A DNA stretch of 64,000 nt from JAAYUD01 sp963676865 (GCA_963676865.2 CAXXSS010000001.1:1612001-1676000); one strand, 5' to 3'. Shown: positions 9,618 through 19,143, counted from the stretch's first letter. Program-made: numbers and translations. Notes: generated from the letters alone by a model not told the origin.

Positions 9618-10775
9618 ATGAAAAATTATTTATATTTGTTTCTGCTTATTGGTTTGATCTATCCAACTGCAGTATTTTCTAAAAATGAAGTATTTATAAA
9701 GAGGGCCCAGCAAACGCTGGACTCTCTTTATAAACATTATGGAGTATCTCATACTTATCTACTTTCCGAAAACTATCCAGTACAAAAACTTAATAATATT
9801 ACTTATTTAGCATCGCAAACTCAAAGTAATAATAGTTTCTCTTATCTATGGCCCTTTTCAGGTACTTTTTCGGCTGTTAATTCACTTTATTTCGCTACAG
9901 ACGATAAAAGGTATATCAGTCTACTAAATAATAGCGTACTGAAAGGCTTAGACAATTACTTAGACAAAACAAGAAAACCTACAGCATACGCATCCTATAT
10001 TAGGAAAGCAGGAAAATCAGATCGTTTTTATGACGACAATGTTTGGATAGGTATAGACTTTACAGATATTTATTCGAAAACTAAAAACAAGAAGTATCTG
10101 TCTAAAGCAAAAATGATATGGAACTTCATAGAGTCTGGGATAGACAATAAGCTGAATGGAGGAGTATATTGGTGCGAACAAAAGAAAAACTCTAAAAATA
10201 CATGTTCAAATGCACCGGCAAGTGTTTTTGCACTGAAACTGTTCTTAGCTACTTCCGATAGTTCCTATTTTGCAAAAGGAAAAGAACTTTATGAATGGAC
10301 AAAAGCGCACTTGAGAGATCAAAGCGATGATTTATACTACGACAATATATCGTTGAATGGACATATAGATAAGGCAAAGTATCCTTATAATTCAGGACAA
10401 ATGTTGCAAGCGGCAGCATTGCTTTATCGCATCACAAATAACTCTTGTTACCTATATGATGCACAAAAAATAGCAAAATCGTGTTCCAATTACTTCTTCC
10501 TTCATAAAGACAATTGTGAGATCGTTTTAAAAGAAGAAAATATATGGTTTTCTACAGTTATGTTACGCGGATTTATAGAGCTTTACAATATTGATCATCA
10601 ACCTCAATATCTAGAAACATTTCGTCAAATATTAGATACTGTCTGGAATAAAGCCCGCGATACAAATGGTTTATTAAACCGCGATTGTACTGGAAAGATA
10701 AAAGACAAAACAAAATGGTTGCTTACTCAAGCAGCTTATATAGAAATGTACGCTCGTCTGAGCACATTACAATAG
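9618..10775 (+). CDS. Glycoside hydrolase family 76 protein, secreted or periplasmic
   Basis: Second predicted alpha-1,6-mannanase, 385 residues, divergent from its upstream neighbour. It has an ordinary signal peptide (MKNYLYLFLLIGLIYPTAVFS) with no lipobox Cys, so a periplasmic place is likely. The catalytic pair is D139-D140 in RFYDDNVWIG; CSNAPASVFALKLF and PYNSGQMLQAAALLYR match the family positions seen in the first copy (CTNGPASII, SYNQGTFLGAAYELY). It closes the locus; no GH92 or other side-chain enzyme lies in the window, so this locus seems specialised for the backbone or depends on enzymes elsewhere. Confidence 0.86.
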   Translation: MKNYLYLFLLIGLIYPTAVFSKNEVFIKRAQQTLDSLYKHYGVSHTYLLSENYPVQKLNNITYLASQTQSNNSFSYLWPFSGTFSAVNSLYFATDDKRYISLLNNSVLKGLDNYLDKTRKPTAYASYIRKAGKSDRFYDDNVWIGIDFTDIYSKTKNKKYLSKAKMIWNFIESGIDNKLNGGVYWCEQKKNSKNTCSNAPASVFALKLFLATSDSSYFAKGKELYEWTKAHLRDQSDDLYYDNISLNGHIDKAKYPYNSGQMLQAAALLYRITNNSCYLYDAQKIAKSCSNYFFLHKDNCEIVLKEENIWFSTVMLRGFIELYNIDHQPQYLETFRQILDTVWNKARDTNGLLNRDCTGKIKDKTKWLLTQAAYIEMYARLSTLQ

Positions 10776-10790
10776 ATCGCTATACTACGT

Positions 10791-11400
10791 ATATTTGAGT
10801 TCGTGATAAAAAATCAAGTTTCACATACATTCCCGTCACATCAACTATTTATCAATCAATATATTATATAGACTAGAAGCTGTAAGGGGACCTGCAAAAG
10901 GCATTATTAAGTTGTCATACAGTGATTTATGAAAGTTGAGTGTCGCAATTGTCACTTGCATCGTAGCCGGACTTGACCTTACGCATGTTCTCATACAAGA
11001 GATAGATGCTATGCTAAAAATGCTTTTAAACGCTCCATGATGCCTTTTTAAAAGCCCAAAGTCTGTAAGACATACTGACGAAAGTTGGTGTATATCAGAA
11101 AGACTTCATATCTTTGTATTCAGGTTTTGTCGTTCCACATATGTGAGTTGACTGAATCACATATGTGACTCGATCGTTCCATATATGTGAGTTGATCGAA
11201 TCACATATGTGGAACGACAAAACCTGAATGAGGCGGTAAAAATAGCTTAAATACGACAATCCTGATTCAATAGGATGTGTACAAAACACCTTCTCTAAGA
11301 GAAGAACTAGACTACTTCCATGCACAGGCGGTAAGTAAAATAGTCACTGCCTACGACCAATTGAATATCTACATCCAACAACTTTGTCTACTGTTATCGA
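10791..11400 (+). repeat. Decayed repeat unit, copy 1 (inverted relative to copy 2 at 53.5-54.2 kb)
   Basis: This gene-free stretch aligns by eye with the reverse complement of about 53,700-54,178. Both begin with ATATTTGAGTTCG and share blocks around a hairpin, for example GATGTGTACAAAACACCTTC and ACATACNGANGAAAGTTGG. A broken reading frame common to both reads VYKTPSxRE...FHxxAVSK, so each is probably the relic of one gene. Here the frame continues as AYDQLNIYIQQL. The protein family is not certain. ATATTTGAGTTCG resembles the ends of the IS982-type element at 34.8 kb. Confidence 0.75.
11119..11228. repeat. Long perfect hairpin with tandem CACATATGTG units
   Basis: Two perfect 28-base arms (11119-11146 and 11201-11228) enclose 54 bases. 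The palindrome CACATATGTG or its variant CATATATGTG occurs four times. The inside looks like a tandem duplication of one TCGTTCC-aYatatgtgagttga unit, so two smaller hairpins can also form. Copy 2 of the repeat has a single unit. Confidence 0.92.
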
Positions 11401-11887
11401 AACAATATTAATATTATATATTTCTTTCTATATTTAAAGAAGAAATATATAGTAATAGTAATAGTCTGTTAATATGTCGATATCTAAATGCTTTATTTCT
11501 TGTATAATAAGTTATTAACTTTAGAGCAAATATAATGAATAGTTTATGAACTATTGAAAACCTATTAATTAATTGATAAATAGGCTAGTTTATATTAGCT
11601 ATTAACAGCTGTTCATAAGTGGGTGTTTATAATTATTTTTTCTGTCAGACATGTGAAAACTGTTAGAAAAGAGTAGAAATTTCATTCAAAAATAATTAAT
11701 AACTAATTTGGTTCTCTAATAACTTATAGGCAGTATGAAAGTAAATCAAATAAGCAAGAACTATTTTTCAAAAGATATTATATTTTATTCATCACTTATT
11801 TCACAGTTATCAACAAGTTGTTAATAACAATGGTTATGTCAGAATAAACCATTAATTTTGTAGGCTGATTAAGAAATATAAATAGAT
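11401..11887. other. AT-rich gene-free stretch before the TrmH gene
   Basis: No plausible gene. The sequence is very AT-rich and holds four 9-mers of the form TTATNAACA: complement at 11610-11618 and 11624-11632, direct at 11807-11815, complement at 11819-11827. These are one base from the DnaA-box pattern TTATNCACA. The last two form an inverted pair. The TrmH promoter lies at its right end. Confidence 0.5.
11853..11860 (+). promoter_or_regulatory. Candidate -7 box for the TrmH gene
   Basis: TAATTTTG fits TAnnTTTG and lies 27 bases before the start codon. Confidence 0.6.
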
Positions 11888-12424
11888 ATGAGAAAACTCA
11901 AAGTAGATGAATTACATCGTATTACTGTCGATAAGTTCAAGAAGGTAGATAAACTTCCTATAGTAGTAGTATTGGATGATATTCGTAGTTTATATAATGT
12001 AGGTTCGGTATTTCGTACTTCGGATGCTTTTAGAGTTGAAGCTATTTATTTATGTGGAATAACAGCTGTGCCACCTTCTGCAGAAATACATAAGACTGCT
12101 CTTGGAGCAGAATTTTCTGTTGATTGGAAATATTATAAGTCGGCAGTTGAAGCGGTAGACGAACTGAAGAAAGAAGGATATGTTGTTTATTCTATCGAAC
12201 AAGTTGAAAATAGTATATCATTCGATACTTTTAATCCCTATATTAACAAGAAATATGCTATTGTAATGGGCAATGAAGTGAAGGGGGTGCAACAAGAAGT
12301 GATAGATCATAGCGATGGCTGTTTGGAACTTCCACAATATGGTACTAAACATTCACTCAATGTATCTGTAACTGCCGGTATTGTAATTTGGGAAATGTTT
12401 GTTCGAATGAAACCTAAATGGTAA
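11888..12424 (+). CDS. TrmH/SpoU-family RNA 2'-O-methyltransferase
   Basis: Predicted S-adenosylmethionine-dependent RNA ribose methyltransferase of 178 residues. The three SPOUT knot motifs are present: motif 1 DIRSLYNVGSVFRTSDAF (about 31-48), motif 2 YAIVMGNEVKGV (about 122-133) and motif 3 LPQYGTKHSLNVSVTAGIVI (about 147-166). It is shorter than rRNA-methylating members that carry an L30e-like N-domain, so a tRNA-type substrate is possible, but the target cannot be read from the sequence. It is a single-gene unit, convergent with the DUF4294 gene 13 bases away. Confidence 0.92.
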   Translation: MRKLKVDELHRITVDKFKKVDKLPIVVVLDDIRSLYNVGSVFRTSDAFRVEAIYLCGITAVPPSAEIHKTALGAEFSVDWKYYKSAVEAVDELKKEGYVVYSIEQVENSISFDTFNPYINKKYAIVMGNEVKGVQQEVIDHSDGCLELPQYGTKHSLNVSVTAGIVIWEMFVRMKPKW

Positions 12425-12437
12425 TGACTTACTTTAT

Positions 12438-13100
12438 TTAAATCTCTCCTTGCATTACTTCTACTACTACACGTTCGGTTAGTTTGTCTTCTCCTTGCGG
12501 ATCATAGTTTTTCTTTAAACTAGCACCGTAAAAGAAGGCTGTGACTTGAGCCCCGGCAGCTGTAAGAGGTCCAAAAAAGGCTTTTACCAGTTCGTAAGAA
12601 GATTGATGTGATTGTCTATCAATCAATTTAATGAGTAGTTTTCCCTGCTTGTAGGTCAACTTCTTCATTTGTGCAGTATATTGTTGTTTTAACCCTTTTT
12701 CAACACGTTTAATGTGAGCTATTTTAGTTTTGTCATTTGGCAGAGTTTCTAGATATTCTGTCGTTTCAATAATAAGATTATTAATTTGGATAGCTATAGG
12801 AAGTACTTTTTTTACGTTATATACCAAACGTATATACTCCATTCGTTCTTGGTCTGAATTGAATTGAATGGGAGGATAAATATAGACCGATTGAAAAAGT
12901 ATATTTGGAATCGTATCTCCGCGATATACATAAGTAGATACCCGATAACCGTCTTCAGAATTTTGCATTTTATCTTTGGGCAATTCTTCTTTCGGTTTCG
13001 ATTGTTTCTTTTCATTGTTCTTGATTTGTGCAGAACAGGTGAGCGAAGCTGTAAAAGAAACAATAGTAATCAACAGAAATATATACTTCCTTGAAATCAT
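12438..13100 (-). CDS. DUF4294-domain secreted protein
   Basis: Conserved Bacteroidetes protein of unknown function. The start at 13100 is chosen because it begins a clean signal peptide (MISRKYIFLLITIVSFTASLTCSAQ); the longer frame adds 20 residues with no signal character. After a Lys-rich linker the DUF4294 core contains YRGDTIPNILFQSVYIYPP, then RLVYNVKKVLPIAIQINN and a helical C-terminal half ending KKNYDPQGEDKLTERVVV. Predicted periplasmic. It is divergent from the helix-hairpin-helix gene and convergent with the methyltransferase. Confidence 0.85.
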   Translation of the reverse strand: MISRKYIFLLITIVSFTASLTCSAQIKNNEKKQSKPKEELPKDKMQNSEDGYRVSTYVYRGDTIPNILFQSVYIYPPIQFNSDQERMEYIRLVYNVKKVLPIAIQINNLIIETTEYLETLPNDKTKIAHIKRVEKGLKQQYTAQMKKLTYKQGKLLIKLIDRQSHQSSYELVKAFFGPLTAAGAQVTAFFYGASLKKNYDPQGEDKLTERVVVEVMQGEI

Positions 13101-13178
13101 GCTACAAAAATACGATATTAGAAAGTATTTCTGTTCGCATTTTAAGCCGTTTTTGTTCATAGATTCTCTTTTTTAAAT

Positions 13179-13186
13179 TATCTTCG
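13179..13186 (+). promoter_or_regulatory. Candidate promoter of the helix-hairpin-helix gene
   Basis: TATCTTCG is one base from TAnnTTTG. A TTTTTG at 13150-13155 sits about 23 bases upstream, close to the -33 position. The start codon is at 13240. Confidence 0.5.
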
Positions 13187-13239
13187 CAGTTCGTGGGTGT
13201 TAACTTTTATCTTTTAACTATAGAAACCTATTCTTTGCT

Positions 13240-15276
13240 ATGAAAAAAACTTCTTTAAGGCGGTTAATATCGTTAGTTGCTATTTTGTTTATAACGGGTA
13301 TCGCTTGTTCTCAAAATCAGAATGATACCATCTATCAGTATGTTGATGAAGTACAACAGTTGGTTGAAAATAGTGAAGGAGAGTCAAACATCAATTATGA
13401 TGATGAGATTATAGAATTGCACGAGCGGTTTACAGAACCATTGAATATAAACACTGTTACGAAAGAACAGTTACAACAGTTTCCCTTTCTTTCGGATGTA
13501 CAAATAGAGCATATCTTGTCATACCTTTATTTGCATGGAGAAATGAAGACTATTTATGAACTGCAACTTGTTGAGGATATGGATATACAGACAATCCGTT
13601 ATCTATCGGCATTTTTTAAAGCTCTTCCAGTTGTTCATAACAACTCTTTTCCTACATTGGAAGAATTGTGCAAAAAGGGTAGGAGCGAGGTGTTTAGTCG
13701 AGTAGATATTCCTTTTTATCGTAGTGCGGGATATGTTGATAAGTATAGAGGAACTCCTTATTATCATTCGTTACGCTATGCTTATCGTTATCGCAATAAT
13801 GTCTTTGCAGGATTTTCGGCAGAGAAAGATATGGGTGAAACTTTTTTTGCTTCTCCCAATAAGAAAGGCTATGATTCGTATTCCATTTATTTTTTAATGA
13901 AGGATGCAGGCCCATTGAAAACGTTGGCTGTCGGTGATTATCGATTAAGCTTTGGTCAAGGTTTGGTAGTAAGCAATGACTTTTTGATGGGCAAGACAGC
14001 CTATATTACAACACTCAATCGTCGTGGAAACAATATTTATAAGCATTCGTCCACCGATGAACAACATTTCTTTAGAGGTGTTGCTGCTTCAATCGCCTTG
14101 AATAAAAACCTTTTGTTGTCGACTTTCTTTTCTTACCGACTTTTGGATGGTACTGTCAACGAAGGCGAGTTAACATCTATTCATTCGTCCGGCCTACATC
14201 GATCGCAAAAGGAAATAGACGATCGTAATAGTTTCGGTTTATTGTTTACTGGCGGCAATATCAACTATTCGTCAGACAAATGGCAAGTGGGCACTACGGG
14301 TGTGTATTATCACTTTAGTCATCCTTATGTACCGGTCCAGAGAAAATACAATAGATATGCGCTCCAAGGTTCTTCTTTTTATAACGTAGGAATAGATTAT
14401 TCATATCGTTTCAACAAGTTTTCAATAGTTGGCGAAGAGGCTATCGGCAAGCACGGTGTAGCGACAACTAATCGCATCCGATACCATTTATCGCAAGATT
14501 ATACCATCGTCTTATTTCATCGTTATTATGCTCATAATTATTGGGCATACTTTGCGCATACATTGTCCGAAAGCTCGACGGTACAAAACGAAAACGGTTG
14601 GTTTCTGGCGATAGATGCAAAACCGTGGCGTAAGTTATCTTGTTTTGCTGCAATCGATTTGATATCTTTTCCGTGGTGTCGTTATCGGGTCAGTAAACCT
14701 TCTCGAGCCATTGATGGTATTTTTAGATGTAGCTATTATCCTTCAAAAACGAATCAAGTGGATTTTTACTATCGTTATAAACAAAAAGAACGTGATGTGA
14801 GCAATACCAAAGGGGCGGATATAAGACCTACTTATCAGCATAGTTTTCGTTATAAATATAGTTATTTGCCTCTACCGGCTGTTAGACTATCTACTGTTGC
14901 AGACTATCGGTTGTTTCGTCAGCAAGGATTTAGTACGCAGAAAGGCTATCAATTAACAGGCTCTGTTGCCTATTCTCTTAGCGATAAACCTTTGCAATGT
15001 ATATTGCAAGGCAGTTATTTTAATGCAGATAGTTATGATACTAAAATGTATATTGCCGAGCGCACTGTACTTCACAATAGCTATATACCCTCTTTTCAAG
15101 GTACCGGTATCCATCTATCTCTTCGTTTTCAATACAAACTAAGCACCCGTTGGTTGTTTATTACTCATTGCGGGCATACTCGCTATTATAATCAAGACAG
15201 TATTGGAACGGGAGCCGACAAGATAGATAGTAATTGTCGCACAGATATGAAGATTCAAGTAAAATATAGGATATAA
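13240..15276 (+). CDS. Helix-hairpin-helix domain protein with outer-membrane barrel-like C-terminal part
   Basis: Conserved Bacteroidales protein of 678 residues, function unknown. After a signal peptide (LVAILFITGIACSQ) come ComEA-like helix-hairpin-helix units: PLNINTVTKEQLQQFPFLSDVQIEHILSY at about 70-98 and a second weaker one (EMKTIYELQLVEDMDIQTIRYL). From about residue 150 to the end the chain is rich in alternating aromatic strands (YRYRNNVFAGFSAEKDMG, DYRLSFGQGLVVSNDFL) and ends as a strand, which suggests a beta-barrel. Location in the outer membrane is inference; HHH repeats here may be structural rather than DNA-binding. Confidence 0.8.
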   Translation: MKKTSLRRLISLVAILFITGIACSQNQNDTIYQYVDEVQQLVENSEGESNINYDDEIIELHERFTEPLNINTVTKEQLQQFPFLSDVQIEHILSYLYLHGEMKTIYELQLVEDMDIQTIRYLSAFFKALPVVHNNSFPTLEELCKKGRSEVFSRVDIPFYRSAGYVDKYRGTPYYHSLRYAYRYRNNVFAGFSAEKDMGETFFASPNKKGYDSYSIYFLMKDAGPLKTLAVGDYRLSFGQGLVVSNDFLMGKTAYITTLNRRGNNIYKHSSTDEQHFFRGVAASIALNKNLLLSTFFSYRLLDGTVNEGELTSIHSSGLHRSQKEIDDRNSFGLLFTGGNINYSSDKWQVGTTGVYYHFSHPYVPVQRKYNRYALQGSSFYNVGIDYSYRFNKFSIVGEEAIGKHGVATTNRIRYHLSQDYTIVLFHRYYAHNYWAYFAHTLSESSTVQNENGWFLAIDAKPWRKLSCFAAIDLISFPWCRYRVSKPSRAIDGIFRCSYYPSKTNQVDFYYRYKQKERDVSNTKGADIRPTYQHSFRYKYSYLPLPAVRLSTVADYRLFRQQGFSTQKGYQLTGSVAYSLSDKPLQCILQGSYFNADSYDTKMYIAERTVLHNSYIPSFQGTGIHLSLRFQYKLSTRWLFITHCGHTRYYNQDSIGTGADKIDSNCRTDMKIQVKYRI

Positions 15277-15419
15277 AGGTTGTTGCAGACCAAATTAATT
15301 GGACAAATACGTATGATATCTTATAGTTCCGATTAACCATTTTAATCTCTTGATTTAAATATCTGTTGCAATAATGTTTTATCACTAACAACTATACTAA
15401 CATCTGCTTTCATTTATGG

Positions 15420-15630
15420 CATAATCTTTATTCCGATGTGTTCTACCGCTATAGAACAAGTTGTATCAGAAGCGATTTTCTATATCACGGTTGCTATGCT
15501 GTTTTGATTTGATAGGTTTAGCATACAACGCTATATCTTGTACGTTGTTATAGTAGGGATAAGCTGGGAATTGCCCCATAATCAGAGTTGTAAATGCAAT
15601 TACTTATAATACTTTCTTAAATTTATTCAT
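15420..15630 (-). pseudogene. Truncated copy of the DUF3244 secreted-protein gene
   Basis: Starts MNKFKKVL then a TAA stop where the intact gene at 31707-32135 has a Ser codon, and resumes in frame as VIAFTTLIMGQFPAYPY, with a deletion before NNVQDIALYAKPIKS. Beyond that the match becomes weak. It lies 12 bases before the HlyD stop codon end of the operon and is one of three DUF3244 loci in the RiPP region. Confidence 0.9.
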
Positions 15631-15641
15631 CTTTATCCAAA

Positions 15642-16949
15642 TTAGAAGTTCCTTTTTAGAATATACTTAAAAGGATTAAGCATTCTTTCTCCCATGCTTA
15701 AATCATCTGTGATAATTTCTGCTGTGCCGCTTAAATCTCCATTCATTCTAATTTTTTTGTGATATGAAGTGACCAGACGGGAAGATAATTCTACCGTTGC
15801 CGTATAAATGTCACTATCTGGCATCGCAGCTATAGAAACAATTCTTCCTGTTAGGAAACCGTATTCCAAATAAGGATATCCGTCAAGTTTGATATTTACC
15901 CGTTGTCCTATTTTTACTTTTCCTGAGCCTGATACAGGAACTTGTATCTTTGCCAATATATGTCTTGATTTTCCATCAACTACAGAAAATACTTTATCTC
16001 CTGTTGCCACGTTTTGGTTCGCTTTCCAAATATTGTTGTAAGAGAGCGTTCCATCGATAGGACTTATCAATGCATAAATTTGCTTCCATGTTCTGATAGT
16101 ATTTTTCAGTTCTTCGAGTGCGGAACACAAAGATGTTTCACTTTCCTTTCTATCTTGTTCTTTTTGTATTTTCAGCTCATTAATACTGTTTTTTATCTGC
16201 GCTACTTGTACTTTTGCATTCGAAAGCGATGTCCTGATTTGTTCTGCCGACATACGGCTACCAAGTAGTGTTTGCTCGGCAGATTCTACTTCCGAAGTTG
16301 AAGTGAGCCCCCTGTCGTATATCGCTTTTTCTCTCCCATAGTTATTACAGGCTAGTTTGTGCTGAGTACCACTTATTTCAATTTGCCTTTTAATAGATTC
16401 TATGAATTCGGAATAAGGTGAAAGCTGTGCCTCTTCACTTTTTATCTTTTCATCGTATAGGTTATTTAGTAGAGAATTGTTGTATTGTATCAACGCTTTT
16501 AAGAATGATGTGTAGCTACTCTGTATATCTCCTAAATTCATGGTCTCTACATCTATCTCTTCCGGTATAAATGTGCTTGTCCGTATTTTATTGAGTACAT
16601 TTTCCAGTTTGAGTACATCTTTTGTGTTTGCCGGATTCTCAATGATGGCAATGATATTTCCGGCTTTTACATGCTGTTTATCGTTATAATACAATTCTTT
16701 CATTTTTCCTGTTGCTTTGGCTATAATCCAAGTTGGCGGGTTGGAGGTTGTCAGAGTTATTTTGCAAGTGACTGTATCGGGATAGCGGAAAAAGAAGCTG
16801 CCGATAAAGAGCACGGCGATAATTACTCCTATTACCGTAGAGCCCGCTCTTATCAGGCTATGTGGTGTACGTGAAAGAATCTCTTGGACCTCCTCGCTTC
16901 GTATTTCTCGAATTTTATTGTTTTCCATCATTTTTTCTCGATTATACAT
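15642..16949 (-). CDS. HlyD-family adaptor of a peptide exporter
   Basis: Periplasmic adaptor linking the C39 ABC exporter to an outer-membrane channel. The 435-residue protein has a single N-terminal membrane helix (about 33-56, STVIGVIIAVLFIGSFFF), a lipoyl-like half-motif (IIAKATGKMKELYYNDKQHV, VKAGNIIAIIENP), a long coiled coil (about 150-290) and the second half-motif with beta-barrel domain (ISPIDGTLSYNNIWKANQNV, VKIGQRVNIKLDGYPYLEYG). Its ATG overlaps the exporter stop by 8 bases; internal Met codons at 16931 or 16928 are possible starts. No outer-membrane TolC-type channel gene is seen in the window. Confidence 0.92.
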   Translation of the reverse strand: MYNREKMMENNKIREIRSEEVQEILSRTPHSLIRAGSTVIGVIIAVLFIGSFFFRYPDTVTCKITLTTSNPPTWIIAKATGKMKELYYNDKQHVKAGNIIAIIENPANTKDVLKLENVLNKIRTSTFIPEEIDVETMNLGDIQSSYTSFLKALIQYNNSLLNNLYDEKIKSEEAQLSPYSEFIESIKRQIEISGTQHKLACNNYGREKAIYDRGLTSTSEVESAEQTLLGSRMSAEQIRTSLSNAKVQVAQIKNSINELKIQKEQDRKESETSLCSALEELKNTIRTWKQIYALISPIDGTLSYNNIWKANQNVATGDKVFSVVDGKSRHILAKIQVPVSGSGKVKIGQRVNIKLDGYPYLEYGFLTGRIVSIAAMPDSDIYTATVELSSRLVTSYHKKIRMNGDLSGTAEIITDDLSMGERMLNPFKYILKRNF

Positions 16950-19143
16950 CCAACTGATTTTTTACCAAGTTATAATAGATGCCCTTCTGATCGATCAACT
17001 CCCTATGTGTCCCTTGTTCCTTGATTTTCCCCTGTTGGAGTACCACGATATTGTCCGCATTGCGCACTGTGCTCAAACGATGGGCAATAATAATCGCTGT
17101 ACGTCCAGATAGAAAGACATTCAGTTTATCCATAATAGCGTGCTCATTATTGGCGTCCAATGAATTGGTTGCTTCGTCCAAAAAAATGTATTCAGGATTT
17201 TTGTAGACGGCACGTGCTATGAGTATCCGCTGTTTCTGTCCCGTGCTTAGTCCATGTCCTTCCGCTCCGATTTTGGTGTTGTAGCCCAATGGCAACTCTT
17301 CTACAAAATCACTGATGTTCGAAATTTCTGTTGCTATTCTCAGTTGTTCTTCGTTGATGTGTTCTACTCCCGGAGCGATATTACGGGCAATGCTATCCGA
17401 AAATATAAAACCGTCCTGCATTACTGTGCCGCAGCATTTCCGCCATTCGCGTTTGTTGTAGTTTTCCAGACTCGAATTACCTACTATCACTTCTCCTCTG
17501 TCCGGCTTGTAAAATCCAAGAATCATTTTGAGCAGTGTCGTTTTACCACTGCCGCTTAGTCCTACGATGGCTGTAGTCTTCCCTCTTGGAATAGTTAGTT
17601 TGATAGCGTCTAGAGTGGGTGTATCACTGAGCTTATCGTAACGAAAGGTCAGATTTCTAATAATAATATCCTGCCTGCGAATGTCGCGAATGAGCATTTT
17701 ACTTTCTGGTTCTTCATTTTCTTTGCTATAAATTTCTTGCAAACGATCCAAACTCAATTTGGCATCCTGATATTGGCGGATAAAAGTGACCAGCTGGTCG
17801 ATAGGGCTGTTAAGCTGACCGATGATGTATTGTATGGCGAGCATCATACCCAGTGTTATCTGTCCCTTTATGACAAATGCTGCCACAAGAGCCGTAATTA
17901 CCGCATTCTTAATTTGGTTAATAAGTATGCCGCCCGATTGTTGGTATTGTGCCAGTGCCAGCCCTTTAATTGTAATTTTATATATTCTAGCCTGAATGCG
18001 TTCCCACTCCCAGCGCTTTTGCTGTTCACAAGTATTTAGTTTTATCTCCTGCATGCCCGATACGAGTTGTACCATGTTGCTCTGATTCGCAGAATTTTGA
18101 GCGAACATTTTGTGATCCAACATTGCACGGCGTTTCATGAATATCCAGACCCACGCTATGTAAAGTGCACTTCCTACAAAGAAAATGAGAAAAATACGCC
18201 AATCATAAGCCAGTATCACCGCTCCGAATATCACGATATTTACTATCGAAAAGAGTGTGTTGAGGCTTGAATTCGTCAGAAAATTCTGAATTCTCGAATG
18301 ATCGTTGATGCGCTGTAGTATATCACCCGTCATTTTTGTGTCGAAATAGGCGATAGGCAGTCGCATCAATTTCGCCAGATAGTCCGAAATCAGTGAGATG
18401 TTGACTCTCATTCCTAAATGTAGCAGTATCCAGCCTCGTATAAATTCTACCGAAGTGCTACTGATGACCAGCACCAGTTGTGCCAGCAGTACTAGATAGA
18501 TATACCCTAAATTTTGGTTGGAGATGCCAAAGTCCACTATCGATTGAGTAAGAAAGGGCAATATCAGTTGTAGCAGTGATCCGGTAGCAAGACCTACAAA
18601 AAGCTGTAGAATCAGTTTCTTATAAGGTCGCAAATAAGAGAAAAGAAAAGTCAAACTTCTGCGTTGTTTTTTCTCTCCTTGGTCCTCATCCATTTCATAA
18701 AAGATCGGTGTGGGTTCAAGGCAGAGTACTACCCCTGTTTCGTTTTCTTCTTTTTTTCCGCTTAACCAACAACGTTTGAATTCCTCTTCCGTATAGGTTA
18801 TTTTACTCCCTGCAGGGTCTGCCACATCAAACAGGTAACCTTTTCTCTTTTTACTTATTCCGTATAGCACTACAAAATGATTTTGATTCCAATGCACAAT
18901 ACACGGGAGAGAAACATCATTGATTATTTTTTCCAACGGAATTTGTACTCCGATACTATGTAACCCTATTTTCTCAGCTGCTTCACTGATGCCTAACATG
19001 GATACTCCTTCTCGAGAGAAAAAACACATTTCTCTGAGTCTTTCGAGTGAATAGTGACGGCCATAGAAAGCGGCGACCATCCGCAGGCAGGTAGGACCGC
19101 AATCCATGGCATCGTGCTGGGTATAGAGAGGAAATGAGTTCAT
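16942..19143 (-). CDS. C39-peptidase-containing ABC exporter (bacteriocin/RiPP type)
   Basis: Bifunctional exporter that removes a double-glycine leader and pumps out the peptide. The 733-residue protein has an N-terminal C39 peptidase (Q9, catalytic C15 in DAMDCGPTC, H89 in QNHF, D109 in VADPAG), about six membrane helices (170-460) and an ATPase domain with Walker A GLSGSGKTT, signature LSTGQKQR, Walker B YIFLDEA and the H-loop AHRLS. The catalytic residues are intact. The start overlaps the preceding gene by ATGA, indicating translational coupling. The GG precursor encoded at 28.7-28.9 kb has a fitting cleavage site, so it is the likely cargo. Confidence 0.96.
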   Translation of the reverse strand: MNSFPLYTQHDAMDCGPTCLRMVAAFYGRHYSLERLREMCFFSREGVSMLGISEAAEKIGLHSIGVQIPLEKIINDVSLPCIVHWNQNHFVVLYGISKKRKGYLFDVADPAGSKITYTEEEFKRCWLSGKKEENETGVVLCLEPTPIFYEMDEDQGEKKQRRSLTFLFSYLRPYKKLILQLFVGLATGSLLQLILPFLTQSIVDFGISNQNLGYIYLVLLAQLVLVISSTSVEFIRGWILLHLGMRVNISLISDYLAKLMRLPIAYFDTKMTGDILQRINDHSRIQNFLTNSSLNTLFSIVNIVIFGAVILAYDWRIFLIFFVGSALYIAWVWIFMKRRAMLDHKMFAQNSANQSNMVQLVSGMQEIKLNTCEQQKRWEWERIQARIYKITIKGLALAQYQQSGGILINQIKNAVITALVAAFVIKGQITLGMMLAIQYIIGQLNSPIDQLVTFIRQYQDAKLSLDRLQEIYSKENEEPESKMLIRDIRRQDIIIRNLTFRYDKLSDTPTLDAIKLTIPRGKTTAIVGLSGSGKTTLLKMILGFYKPDRGEVIVGNSSLENYNKREWRKCCGTVMQDGFIFSDSIARNIAPGVEHINEEQLRIATEISNISDFVEELPLGYNTKIGAEGHGLSTGQKQRILIARAVYKNPEYIFLDEATNSLDANNEHAIMDKLNVFLSGRTAIIIAHRLSTVRNADNIVVLQQGKIKEQGTHRELIDQKGIYYNLVKNQLDV

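Noticed and set aside
11095..11325. Minus-strand frame of 76 codons across the hairpin
   Set aside because: It is produced by the palindrome and opposite to the shared relic frame; nothing supports it as a gene.
11401..11887. Confident call of a chromosomal origin
   Set aside because: The nonamers differ from the DnaA consensus, dnaA is absent and gene directions do not support it, so it is kept only as a low-interest finding.
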